64,000 nucleotides of DNA from Theobroma cacao (Eukaryota; Streptophyta; Magnoliopsida; Malvales; Malvaceae): NCBI RefSeq assembly GCF_000208745.1, contig NC_030856.1, positions 11,387,804 through 11,451,803 on the forward strand, in the 5' to 3' direction. Shown here in pieces: positions 11,660-22,908 of the stretch (position 1 is its first letter; the number at the start of each line of letters is the position of its first letter). The position numbers were made by a program, and so were the translations under genes. The notes beneath the pieces were generated by a model, which did not search any database, was not told the DNA's origin, and saw only the letters and a list, made by a program, of their open reading frames with translations.

Positions 11660-12052
11660 AAGCAGCCTTGGTACATGGACAGTGGCTACTCACAGCACAT
11701 GACAAGAGATGAAATGCTATTTGGTCAACTGGACAAAAAAAAGGGAGGAACAGTATCCTTTGATGATGATTCAAAAGGTAGAATTCATGGTATAGGAATA
11801 GTTGGTAAGAACTCCCAAACTCAAATCAATCATGTGTTATTGGTTAAAGGCTTGAAACATAATTTATTGAGCATTAGTCAATTATGTGATAAAGGATTTA
11901 AAGTATGCTTTGATTCAAATAAGTGTGAAGTGATAGATATAAGCACTAATAAAGTCTCATTTATAGGGAGAAGATTAAAGAATATGTATGTTGTATTTCT
12001 TGAAGATCTTGAAATAAATTGTGAAATGTTTAGTGGCAAATGTTGTATTTAA
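11660..12052 (+). pseudogene. protease domain of Copia-A Pol
   Basis: The frame is the same as gag. The catalytic aspartate triad appears as MDSGYSQHMTRD at 11675, followed by the family's KGLKHNLLSISQLCDKGF (11846-11899). The domain would cleave the Gag-Pol polyprotein. A TAA stop at 12050 separates it from integrase. Confidence 0.9.
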
Positions 12053-13252
12053 GCACTAGGACATGTGAGCATGCATACTATGACAAAATTAGTTAAGAAA
12101 AATCTAGTTGTTGGACTGTCGGATATAAAATTTGAAAATGATAAAATATGTGATGCTTGCCAATTATGAAAACAAGTTAGAACATTTTTTAAGACTAAGA
12201 AGATTGTATCCACATCTAGACCTCTTGACTTGTTGCACATTGATCTATTTGGTCCAAATAGTACAATTAGTATAGGAAGAAAATCTTATAGCTTTGTGAT
12301 AGTTGATGACTACTCTAGGTACACTTGGGTTTATTTTCTTGCTCATAAGAATGATGCTCTACCAGCATTTATAAGTCATTGTAGGAAAGTTGAGAATGAA
12401 AAAGGACTAATTATAGTTAGCATTAGGAGTGATCATGAAGGAGAGTTTGAAAGTGATGAATTTGAGAAATTTTGTAATGAAAAGAGGTTGGATCATAATT
12501 TTTCTACACTTAGAACACCCCAACAAAATGGAGTTGTGGAGAGGAAAAACCGAACCTTGAAGGAAATGGCTCGAACTATGCTATGTGAGAATAACTTTCC
12601 AAAATATTTTTGGGCTGAGGTAATAAACACAGCAGCATATATACTTAATAGAGTCTCAATTAGAGCCATGATATCAAAGACTCCATATGAACTTTACAAG
12701 GGTAAGAAACCAAATATTTCACACGTTAGGAGTTTTGGTTGTAAGTGTTTTGTGTTAAACAATGGAAAACAATCCTTAGGTAAGTTTGATGCAAAGAGTG
12801 ATGAGGCAATATTTTTAGGATATGCATTAAACTCAAAAGCTTATAAAGTTTTCAACAAAAGGACTTTAACTGTTGAAAAATCAATCCATGTAGTTTTTGA
12901 TGAGTCCAATGCCTTACAAAAGGAAATTCATGTTGATGATGATGATGTAGAGATCCTAGAAAAGCAAATGGAAGAAAAAAGCTTAGAGAACAATAAGAAT
13001 AATGAATAAAGCTCACTTAGAAGAGAAAATGAAACTCCACCTCTAGAAAGTTTGCAAAGAACAGAAGATCAGCATAATGATCTTCTAAGGAGTTAGAGAT
13101 ATGCAAAAGATCACCCACAAGAACTAATCATAGGTGATATTTCACAAGGTGTTAAAACTAGAAGAGCAACAAGAGAGACTTATGAGTTTTCAATTTTCAT
13201 ATATCAAATTGAGCCTAAGACATTTGAGGAAGCAGAAAAAGTGGAAAGCTAG
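12053..13252 (+). pseudogene. integrase of Copia-A Pol
   Basis: The frame continues from the protease. The N-terminal HHCC zinc finger is partly visible (LGHVSMHTM, then CDAC at about 12152), with a stop at 12167. The catalytic core carries the DDE residues: D in HIDLFGP (12236), D in IRSDHEGEFE (about 12430) and E in PQQNGVVERKNRTL (about 12539). A further conserved block is RSFGCKCFVLNNG. More stops lie at 13007, 13094 and 13250. It would insert the cDNA and make the 5-base duplications seen around these elements. Confidence 0.92.
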
Positions 13253-13951
13253 ATTTTGGCAATGCAAGAGAAACTTGATCAATTCAAAGAAACTGTGTGT
13301 GGTCATTAGTCTCTAGGCCTTTAAACCACCCAATTGTTAAAACAAAATGGGTGTTTAGAAACAAGGTAGATGAGCAAGGAAATGTAGTTAGAAATAAAGC
13401 TAGGTTAGTAGCCCAAGGATACAACCAAGAGGAAGGAATTGACTATGATGAAACCTTTACACCGGTTGCTAGGATTGAAGCCATAAGGTTATTGCTTGCT
13501 TTTGCATGCTTTATGAATTTTAAATTGTACCAAATGGATGTAAAGAATGCATTTTTAAATGGATTCGTTCAAGAGGAAGTTTATGTTGAACAACCACCAA
13601 GATTTGAAGACTTTGAAAAACCAGATCATGTTTACAAACTTCATAAAGCCTTGTACTCCTAGAGCTTGGTATGAAAGGTTTTCAAAATTTATGACTGAAA
13701 AAGGTTATGTTAGAGGTAGTATTGACACAACATTGTTTATCAAAAGATATTTAAATGATTTAATTGTTGCTCAAATTTATGTGGATGACATTGTATTTGG
13801 TGCAACTAATGAAGCTTTATGCAAGAATTTTGCCAAAGAGATGCAGGGTAAATTTGAGATGAGCATGATGGGTGAGTTGAAGTACTTTCTTGGCCTTCAA
13901 ATCAAACAAAGTGAGAAAGGAATCTTCATCAACCAAGAAAGGTACATTTAA
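13253..13951 (+). pseudogene. reverse transcriptase of Copia-A Pol, two frame breaks
   Basis: The first RT block (VKTKWVFRNKVDEQGN, NKARLVAQGYNQEEGIDYDE, YQMDVKNAFLNGFVQEEVYV) lies in a shifted frame from about 13287, consistent with a one-base loss there. A second break at about 13661, where roughly 14 bases appear to be missing, returns the reading to the original frame. That frame carries the active-site block YVDDIVFGATNEA (about 13780) and MMGELKYFLGLQI. A stop lies at 13949. Both breaks together explain the frame changes exactly. Confidence 0.93.
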
Positions 13952-14728
13952 GACATGCTCAAAGAGTTTGATATGCTGAAGCAAAAACCAATCTGTACAC
14001 CAATGAGTTCATCCACCAAACTTGATGCTGATGAGAAAAGAAAAAGTATTGATCAAAAGCTCTATAGAGGTATGATCGGATCATTGCTCTACTTAACAGC
14101 AAGCAGACAAGATATTCAGTTTAGTGTGTGTTTGTGTGCTAGATTTCAATCACGGCTTAAAGAATCACACTTAACTACTGTTAAGAGAATTTTTAGATAC
14201 CTCTTAGAAACACAAACCTTAGGAATATGGTACTCTAGAGAATTATCATTTAATCTTGTAGGTTATTCGGATGTAGACTTTACAAAAAGTAAAACCGATA
14301 GAAAGAGCACTAGTGGAACATGTCAATTTCTAGAAAGTATGCTAGTATCCTGGTCAAGTAAGAAACAAAATTCTGTAGCACTTTCTACAGTTGAAGTAGA
14401 GTATATTTCCTTAGGTAGTTGTTGTGCTCAGATTTTATGGATCAAACAATAACTAAGAGATTTTGGAATAACAATACATAATGTATTAATATTCTATGAT
14501 AACACAAATGCAATCAATATATCAAAAAATCTTGTGTAGCACTTTAGGACTAAACACATTGAAATTAGGCACCATTTTGTTAGAAACCATGTAGTGAAGG
14601 GAGATGTTAAAATTGAGTTTGTGAATACTTTGGATTAATTATCTGACATCTTTACCAAACCTCTAAATGAAGATAGATTTTGTGAAATTAGAAGGAATTT
14701 AGGGATGATTAACATACAGAAGTTGTAG
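13952..14728 (+). pseudogene. RNase H and C-terminus of Copia-A Pol
   Basis: The original frame holds TPMSSSTKLDADEK, the GSLLYLTASRQDIQFSVC block, and RNase H motifs GYSDVDFTKSKTDRKSTSGT (about 14261-14320), VSWSSKKQNSVALST and EVEYISLGSC. The end, DIFTKPLNEDRFCEIRRNLG, closes with its own stop at 14726. Premature stops lie at 14450, 14537 and 14636. RNase H would remove the RNA template strand. Confidence 0.92.
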
Positions 14729-15121
14729 GAAAATTTGTGACTTATACACATAAAACAGAAGGCACTTAGTTGACTAAAGAGAATCTTAGTCAACTAAGAG
14801 CATTCTGTTTCATTAAATAATAAGACTTAGTGAAGTTAAAGGTATAGGGAATAAAATAATGAAAAAAAATGCCATCTGGGAAATAAAATTGAGGAGAAAA
14901 CTGCCCAAACCAAAAATAAAAATTAAGAGGCAGTTTTTGAATTTTGAAAGGGGAGTTACTAATTTTCCTTAAAGAAAAGAAGTCAGATAGTTATCTTTGA
15001 TCAATTAAATCGCTCTCAACCTATTCTCTCTCCATTTTCTCTCTATTGAAACTGACTCCTGAAACTGAAACCCTTACCCTTGAATAAGTCAAAACCCTGT
15101 TTTGAAAATCTTCAAAATCGA

Positions 15122-16664
15122 ATGGGTAAAACCTCTCAAAGCAAAGAGATTATTGAGAAGAAGAAAGGCAAATGGCCAATGGAAGAAAGTCTACAAGCTG
15201 AAAAATTGAAGAAAAAGAAGAGGAATGAGTCGGGTTTTGTAAGTAAAGAATCTGGAAAATCGAAGAGCCACAAATTTGAAAAGAAGAAAGAAAAGAGCAA
15301 ATCGCACAAGAAAGGAACTCCTGAAAATAGAGTGTGATGAGGGAGAATTTGAATTCCCTGAGAAGTATGACCCCTCATCCTTGTGGGAAGTTATCATATG
15401 GAAGAGAGAAAAGTATTTTTCCAAGAGCAATGTCAGGCTTATTACAAGTCCACAAATAAGGATTCTGCATTATTTTGTTGCCGCCAATATTCATGGCAGA
15501 AGTGGGAGCTTAAGTTACATTAGCCTCCAAGATTTATGGCTAATGGAACATGCATGTAGTGGTGTGGCACTTAATCTGGGAAGGTTCATGATTGAAAGAA
15601 TGAGAGGAGCATGTAGACTAGAAAAGATAAACTTGCATTATGAAAATGTCATCACTTCTTTAGTGCAGAAGAAAGGAATTTGAGGTTCTAAATATAAGGC
15701 AGACAAGGTTAAAACTAGAGACCAAGCCATATATCTAGGAAGCTTGCCAAAAATGGGGTACAAACTTGATGGAGAAAGTTACATTAAAACCCCCAAGACT
15801 GGTCCAAGAAAAAAATCCTTCTTACTTGCTCAACCAGAGGCAGCGCCATCTTAATTCTCAAATGAAGTAATCTTCAATCTGCTAATGAGAATTGATGGGA
15901 AGCTCATAGATCAAGGGGCAATAATTCAGAAAATTGAAGAAAGGATAATAGAAATGGAAAGCAAAATGAAAGAAAAATAAAAAATGCCAACTGAACAAGC
16001 TGCTGCAGACAACTTTGCAACTCTTGGTTTGGCTCTAGCAGGACAGGAAGCTGAGGTGCAAGCTGAAGGATATGAACCTAAGGTGGAACAACCGAGAAAA
16101 TCCCCCTCACCTAAGGCTTAGGACAAGGATGAATCTGATTAAGGAACTGAGGTGCTTGGATCACTTAATGAAATTCCTTCCATTGAACCCCAACCTCAAC
16201 TAGAACCTCAACCATCTCCTCCACATTCTGGAGAAGTTTCAATCATGGGACTTTTCCATCAAATGGTTCAAGAGGAGCAAGCTGAGAAAGAGGTAGCCAA
16301 GGCAAAAACTTAGCAGGTAGCATCTAAATCAGCTCCTACTGCAGAAGGGCAGTCAGGGAAAGGAAAAGAAAAAGTTGCTGAAAAACCACAAATAAAGTCC
16401 AAACCACTAGTCACTAGCAAGAAAACAATGGTAACTAAAACAAAGTTCTTCAAAAGGAGGAAATCATCTAGATTGGCTGAGAAGGCCAAGCCAGCACCAA
16501 TCTCATCTCCTTAACACCCTCTTAAGATTTCATCCCCTGAACAATCCCCTAAAAAATCACCACCTCAACCCTTTCTTCCACCAGAATCCTCTCCTTAACC
16601 CCTCAATGTCAAATACTACACTAATGATGAGTCCTCTCCCTCATCTTCCTTAGAAAGTGATTAG
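15122..16664 (+). pseudogene. third ORF of Copia-A, downstream of pol (plant retroelement accessory protein)
   Basis: One frame (codons starting at multiples of three) stays readable from about 15330 to 16664 with only single-codon stops, which argues for a former real gene of about 515 codons. The N-terminus (15122-15330, adjacent frame, so one break) is very rich in lysine. Next is a globular part: EFPEKYDPSSLWEV, RILHYFVAANIHGRSG, SLQDLWLMEHACSGVALNLG. Its layout resembles the domain called 'putative plant transposon protein' in plant databases, by my recall only. A likely coiled coil follows (IIQKIEERIIEMESKMKEK), then a long proline- and charge-rich tail. Stops: 15681, 15852, 15978, 16119, 16140, 16311, 16512, 16596 and 16662. 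The frame continues to 16889 with a hydrophobic stretch that may or may not belong. The function is unknown; the ORF position is where some Sireviruses carry an env-like gene. Confidence 0.7.
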
Positions 16665-16889
16665 AAGCTGATGATGAAAAAAAAGGGAAGAAGTATAGCA
16701 AGGATCTTAAGGGAGATAGGAAGTAGAAACTGTTTAGGGGCAATTGGGAAAAATAATATTATTAACTGTTACTTTTTGTTTTTCTGCTATTTTTCCCAAC
16801 TGACAGTTGAACACTTGATTTTAACTTTGGTGTTTATGTTTTTGTGTGTAAAATGGGATGCTAATATGTTTATGTTATTTGGTTATTGA

Positions 16890-17250
16890 TAATTGAATAT
16901 CTAATGATATCTTACTATCTATGATATTTTGACTGCTGCTGATAAAAATTTGGTGCTGTACTGATATTGGGAAAGTATGCTGATGACTGATTTTTATTAT
17001 GATATTGTGAATGGATTGTTTTTGTAAATACATAAGAATGCTGAGTATATTATATTTGATGAATAATTAATGGCAAAGACAAAATCTGGTAACAATACAT
17101 TGTTGACAGATACTGTTGAAATAAAGATGAAAATCTATCAACATTCACTTGCTGCAAATCACTTTATATTTCTGCATATGCATAGTCTGAATGAATAATG
17201 TCATTTTCTATATGACATGAATAAAATTTACTAGAATGAATAAGTAAAAT
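16890..17250 (+). other. 3' untranslated part of Copia-A
   Basis: AT-rich DNA between the third ORF and the purine tracts. I see no coding frame or repeat. Confidence 0.5.
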
Positions 17251-17257
17251 ATGCACA

Positions 17258-17377
17258 CACTAAGGGGAAGCACACATTTAGGGGGAGCAATTCCCATTTT
17301 CTGTAGGATTAAAAAGAATAAAAAGACACTGTATTATTAATCAAGCAATGTTTTGTTATCATCAAAAAGGAGGAGAT
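17258..17377 (+). promoter_or_regulatory. Multiple polypurine tracts of Copia-A
   Basis: Three purine-rich stretches precede the 3' LTR: TAAGGGGAAGC (about 17259), TTAGGGGGAGC (about 17278), and AAAAAGGAGGAGA ending right before the LTR at 17377. The last is the primer for plus-strand synthesis. The extra G-rich copies match the multiple-PPT pattern described for Sireviruses. Confidence 0.85.
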
Positions 17378-18461
17378 TGTTGGCTCCATTAGTTTTTGAT
17401 TATAATAAAACATTCCCATTTCATTTATGTCTAATATTGTTACTTGAGTGTGCAGGACAAAATTGTATGAAAATAAATAATCAATCATTAAAAAGCACAT
17501 ATCAAAAAGCATAGAAATAAGGAAGTCATAATTGATCGATAAGACAAAATCCCCTTAGTCGATTAATGAAGAGTTAGTTAGCTAAAATTTAAATTGGAAG
17601 AATGGCGGGTTAAAGAGTGTTGAGAAATAGAACCAACTTAGTCGACCAAGAAGTGGGTTAGTTGACTAAGTGCACACTACCAAAACTGCTAGAAACTGGG
17701 AACAGAAGATAGAGATGACTTAGTCGACTAAGATGTCGGTTAGTTGACTAAGAGCATTTTGCCTGCAAGTTTGAATTCTGCACTAAAAGACTGATTAATG
17801 GCTAGAACCAACTCCCAACTGTTTCCAACGGCCAAAAAACTGTCAAACTGCGATCAGAGTTGCTTTTCCAAGTGTAAAAGAGGGTTCCAAAGGCTATAAA
17901 TGTATTCAAGACTTCCAAGAACACAAAAAGAGCTGAAAAACCAGAAAATACTTGCTGCTCATTTTCTGCACTCAACTCCTATCCTTCGTAATTGTCATCT
18001 GTACTTCATATTTACCACTTAGATCAACCTTGTGATCATAGGTACACTCTTTTTACTTCTCTCTTTATTTTTTTAGAGTGAGAAAGTTACTCTAAGTGAT
18101 TAATTCAAGCTAGGATTGCTTGGATGACATAGGTTTTAACTTAGCCTTGAAAAGTTAGGTGTTAGGTTATAGTTGAGCCTTGGAAAAACTATTGTGAAAG
18201 GTTTTGGCTGAGCCTAGCAAAAGCCATTGTATAAGCTTGGTGAAAGCTTGTGAATTTCATCGGTTCATAGTGGATTAGTTTGAAAAATCCTTGGTTGGAT
18301 AATCAAGGTAGTGGATGTAGGTCTTGGACCGAACCACTCTAAATTCCTGCGCATTGTCTACTCTATTTTTATTTTCATTGCTTTTAAATTAGTTTCTCAT
18401 CTTGCCAAGAGTTAAAAAGTGCTATTCACCCCCCTTCTAGCACATTTATTTGGGACCAACA
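17378..18461 (+). repeat. 3' LTR of Copia-A
   Basis: 1,084 bases, TGTTGGCTCC...GACCAACA, uninterrupted. It matches the two halves of the 5' LTR with scattered differences, mostly transitions. It carries TTAGTCGACTAA-type sites at 17554, 17637, 17657, 17717 and 17738, several decayed to TTAGTTGACTAA. Confidence 0.93.
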
Positions 18462-18466
18462 AGCAT

Positions 18467-19472
18467 GTCACATATTGCATAATTCATGGGGCATGGCATG
18501 TGAATATTACAATCTTTTTGTATAATATGGATTGTTTGGATGATGATACATATTTTTTTAAAATGATCTAATGATCTAGTGCTTAAACATGTATTTAAGT
18601 TGAATAATATTTAGAAATTGACTTAAAAAGTCAAAGGTTGAATTTTTTTTTTGGATTTTGCTTAAAAGAAGTTAAAAAATTGGTTATAGGGGGTAAAGGA
18701 TCAATACTTGTTCAACAAAATGCTTTGGGAAAGCATTCTGGATGTATCGATACCTTTACCCAAGTTATCAAGACCTTGAAAGTAGAAAACATTCTACTTG
18801 AAAAGTATCGATACCTTGGATACAGGTATCAATACTTAGTTGCTAACTTGATGACTTCCACTTTATTTGAAGGGTTTTATACTCCATTATGATTGGGTTA
18901 TCTCTCTTAACACTTGAGAGGCTTTGTTGGACTTTGTAGTATCCTAAGGTATAAAATGTATGGATGATTGACATCGGTTTGAGGAATATGCATATTTATT
19001 TTAAATAATATTTGCAAATACTCCTCTATTTCATTTGTTCCCCTTCCCTATTTTTAGTCATTGAGATTTTATGTCACCACATGCAAATTATACTTTGTTT
19101 CATATTAGTAGACCTTGATTGGCATTGTTCGAGAGTTATCCTTCCATCCCTCTTTGCTAGGTGGTCATTGAGGCTCCAATTTGGTTAAAGTTTTTTCACC
19201 ATGTGTAACTATGCTGGTCGAGTCTTCCATTGTCAAATGTTTATTCTTGGTATAGTATTTGGTATTGGTCAATGTATGGCTCTAGATTTTGGTTATGTTA
19301 TAGTTATAAATTTATAATGTTGTTTTTGTACAATCAAATTGGATTGCTTTGAATGTTAAATGTTATCAATTGGATATTTGGCTTAATTAGAAGTATATAT
19401 GAATACATGTATGTGATGATATGCGTCTCTCATGTTTTAATTAATTGGTTTGACAAATGATTCATTTGGAGG
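18467..19472. other. unclassified old repeat DNA, right flank of Copia-A
   Basis: Continues the sequence at 4210-5883 across the Copia-A insertion. It has no coding frame beyond chance. It holds a second cluster of TATCGATA palindromes (18697-18839: GTATCGATACCTTT, AAAAGTATCGATACCTTGG, CAGGTATCAATACTTAG). It ends at the Copia-3 element. Confidence 0.4.
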
Positions 19473-20500
19473 TGTTGAAGTGTTAGCTTAATGAATAAGT
19501 AACAAGAATATTCAAGATGGGGTTGAATTGGACATTAAAAATTCAATAATGTGAGAATCAAGTAACTATAGTTGACTATAAGGTAGTGCTAGTCGATCCT
19601 AGATCACAGAAATAGTTTTCAAAGCTTGTAAAAGAAATTCCGAGGAAGATTTTGATGCATGTGCAAGTCTTTTGCAAAATTACTCAATTAAACACTAGCA
19701 AATGATCATTCTTGAATTACTTAAAACATGTTTTAAATGTAAATCATACAAGAGTATTTGAAGAAAAATGTTTAAAGAAATCATTTTGTCAAGTGATAAA
19801 CAAGTAATTATAATAAAGAAGGACATGATAAAAAAAAATGAAAACTAAGATATGAAGAATATGGATCAAACCACAAGCAATTTATGAAAATGGTTTTCTT
19901 GAAATAAAATGTAGCAATCTAAAACAAAAATAAGAAAGAGGACACAAGTGTTTTATAGAGGGTTGGCTTTCTCAAATGCCTATGTCCTCTCCCTTAGCAA
20001 GCAAAGGAGCTTCAAATCCACTCAAGGAATCATGCTTTTTAATGGGAACAAGCATTAAATTCTTACAATGGGTTTTTCTGAAAGCAACCACAATCCTTAC
20101 AAATGCCTTTTAATGTTAGCAAGCATAATCCTCACAATGCGTTTTAATGGGAACAAGCATAACCCTTACAATGATTTTTAACGGGCTCAACCACAAACTC
20201 ACTAACTTTTCAAGGATGAGTTAAAACCTTTACAAGAATAACAAGAGTGCCTTTATGAGGTGGATTTTTCTAGTTTAGTGCAATGATGGAGGAATGGCTA
20301 ACGATGAGCATAAAGATAGGATATATGTTGGCTCTATTAGTGTTTGATGATAATAAAGCATTCCCACTCATTTATGTCTAACTATGCTACTCAAGTGTGC
20401 AGGATGAAAAATGTATTTTAATAATAAGATAATCACTAAAGTGTAAATATAAAATCCCATAAGAATGGAGAGTTGCAAGTGAGTTGCAAAAATAAAAGCC

Positions 20501-20775
20501 ACTTAGTCAGATAAAGATGGGAGTTAGTTAGCTAAAATTCAAAAATGGAGTGGACTAAGAGTTTAGATTAATCGACTAATCTGAAACAGAATCAACTTAA
20601 TCGACTAAGAAGCATAGTTAGTCGACTAAGAGCTTACTGTTAGAAACTAAGTTTAGAGACATAATCAACTAAATCAATTAAGAAGAATGTTAGTCGACTA
20701 AGAACTCACTGTCTGCAATAGGGGTTAGAAGATAGAATCAACTTAATCGACTAAGAAGCAAGTTAGTCAACTAAG
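20501..20775. repeat. TTAGTCGACTAA palindrome cluster in the copia solo LTR
   Basis: Sites include ATTAATCGACTAAT (about 20568), ACTTAATCGACTAAG (20594 and 20740), AGTTAGTCGACTAAG (20616 and near 20689) and AGTTAGTCAACTAAG (20761). They are again arranged in pairs about 20 bases apart. Confidence 0.85.
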
Positions 20776-21878
20776 AGCTCTCTGTCTGCCACCTCAAACT
20801 TGGATGCTAGAAGACAAATTAACGGCTAGAACTAACTCCAAACTGTTTCCCAACTGTCAGAATCTATCAAACACCCATCAAAGTTGTTTCTTTAAGTATA
20901 AAAACCCTTCCTAATGGCTAAGAACAAGATTTGGTGCTTCCAACATAAAAAAGAGCTCAAATATAGCAAAAATCCTCTGCATACTTTCTGCACTTCACTT
21001 CTATCCTTGCAAAAGATTCAAACACTTCACTTTATACCACTTAGATCAAGTTAGTGATCATAGGTACACCCTTATTTCTCTTCTCCTTGTATACTTAGAG
21101 TGTGCGAGACACTCTAAGGGAATTTATTCAAGTTTGGATTGCTTGATTGTGTGTATAGGTCATAACTTAGCCTAGAAAAGTTAGTTTGGGTTTTGGTTGA
21201 TCCCCGAAAAAACCATTGTATAAGGTTGTGGCTAACCTTGCTAAAAGCCATTGTAAATGTCACAGCCCAAATTCCATGTCAAACCCTGTTCTATAAAATA
21301 ATTACGATGTCATTTACATGCTCAATAGAATGTTTGCATATTTAGGAAGTTCGAGGAATCGTTAAAAGATGATATTGCCCCTAATGGTACCATTAAGTCA
21401 ATTAAGCCTCGAACTAGTTCAAATAGGAATTTTAAGGTGAAATTAAGAGTTTCACAGTTCAGGGATGACTCAAAATGACAATTCGGAGTTCGAGGATCAA
21501 TTTGGAGTCAAACCAAAATTTTCACTATCTAGGGGTAAAATGGTCATTTGCCACTTGAGGACAAAATGGGAATTTTTGAAAAATATTTTTTGGCCCCATT
21601 TTACTTATTGGAGTATGATTTGAGGTTTAGAAGTGAAAAATTTTAATTTTGGTATAATTTGAAGTATAGGGGCGAAATGGTAATTTTACCACCTCGGAGG
21701 CAAATCGGTAAATTTTCACCCCCGACACTTGTCAAGACCAAGGGATTTTATTCATCATGGAAATGGATAAACATGATAAATTTGTGGTGGAGAATTAAAG
21801 AATTAAAAGTCAAATATTTAAAATTTGAACCAATAAGGAAATGTCATGTGTCATGTTTTTATTATTTTATTATTTCTT

Positions 21879-21886
21879 TATAAAAG
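21879..21886 (+). promoter_or_regulatory. LTR promoter TATA box (F1 5' LTR)
   Basis: TATAAAAG in the F1 LTR, with the same box at 26447-26454 in the 3' LTR. About 140 bases downstream lies CAAAGGTAAAAT, which resembles a plant splice donor. Confidence 0.6.
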
Positions 21887-22372
21887 GCAAAAAAATCAGC
21901 CCATTTCTCCCATAGTGATCAGCGAAACCAGAAGAGAAGAGAAACCAAGGAAGAGCAAACCCTAGGTGGGAAAAATCAAAAAGAAAGTGTTGAAATTCAA
22001 GGATTTGATCAAGCAAAGGTAAAATTTCTTTGATTTTGCTAGTGATTTACCTTAACCATGCCTTTTCCCTTAATTTCCATGGTTAAATTACATGTTTTCA
22101 TGATGAAATCATGGCTGGTCAAAATGGGTATGGAGAGAGAAAGATGTTGGAATTATTTGATTTTGAGTTATGTTGGTGTTTAGAATTAGTTAAACATGTT
22201 TAGAAACAAAACAACAATAAAAGAATCCATTTTCCCCATGAACCTTCAATGGCCGAACCCTATGTGAAGTGTAGAAGTAATGAATTGATTTTGTGATCAA
22301 GTGAATTGGTTGAAAAATTGATGAAATGATGATTTATGGTGAGAAAATGGAATGGGAAAATTTTTAGTGATA

Positions 22373-22908
22373 NNNNNNNNNNNNNNNNNNNNNNNNNNNN
22401 NNNNNNNNNNNNNNNNNNNNNNNNNNNNNNNNNNNNNNNNNNNNNNNNNNNNNNNNNNNNNNNNNNNNNNNNNNNNNNNNNNNNNNNNNNNNNNNNNNNN
22501 NNNNNNNNNNNNNNNNNNNNNNNNNNNNNNNNNNNNNNNNNNNNNNNNNNNNNNNNNNNNNNNNNNNNNNNNNNNNNNNNNNNNNNNNNNNNNNNNNNNN
22601 NNNNNNNNNNNNNNNNNNNNNNNNNNNNNNNNNNNNNNNNNNNNNNNNNNNNNNNNNNNNNNNNNNNNNNNNNNNNNNNNNNNNNNNNNNNNNNNNNNNN
22701 NNNNNNNNNNNNNNNNNNNNNNNNNNNNNNNNNNNNNNNNNNNNNNNNNNNNNNNNNNNNNNNNNNNNNNNNNNNNNNNNNNNNNNNNNNNNNNNNNNNN
22801 NNNNNNNNNNNNNNNNNNNNNNNNNNNNNNNNNNNNNNNNNNNNNNNNNNNNNNNNNNNNNNNNNNNNNNNNNNNNNNNNNNNNNNNNNNNNNNNNNNNN
22901 NNNNNNNN
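22373..22908. other. assembly gap (536 N)
   Basis: A run of N inside the F1 5' LTR. The matching part of the 3' LTR is about 26942-27468, so roughly 525 bases of LTR sequence are expected here. Open frames across the gap are artefacts. Confidence 0.98.

Larger units (their letters stand above)
5884..18461 (+). mobile_element. Copia-A: Sirevirus-like Ty1/copia retrotransposon with a third gene
   Basis: This is a complete but decayed element bounded by LTRs that start TGTTGGCTC and end GACCAACA, with a perfect 5-base duplication AGCAT at 5879-5883 and 18462-18466. In order it has the 5' LTR (interrupted), a Met-tRNA primer site, gag, protease, integrase, RT, RNase H (the copia order), an extra ORF, several purine-rich G-tracts, and the 3' LTR. 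The internal region is about 7.5 kb, long for a copia element because of the third ORF. Two zinc knuckles, repeated AGGGGGAG-type tracts before the LTR and palindromic motifs in the LTR point to the Sirevirus group. Many stops and at least three frame breaks make it inactive. Confidence 0.93.
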
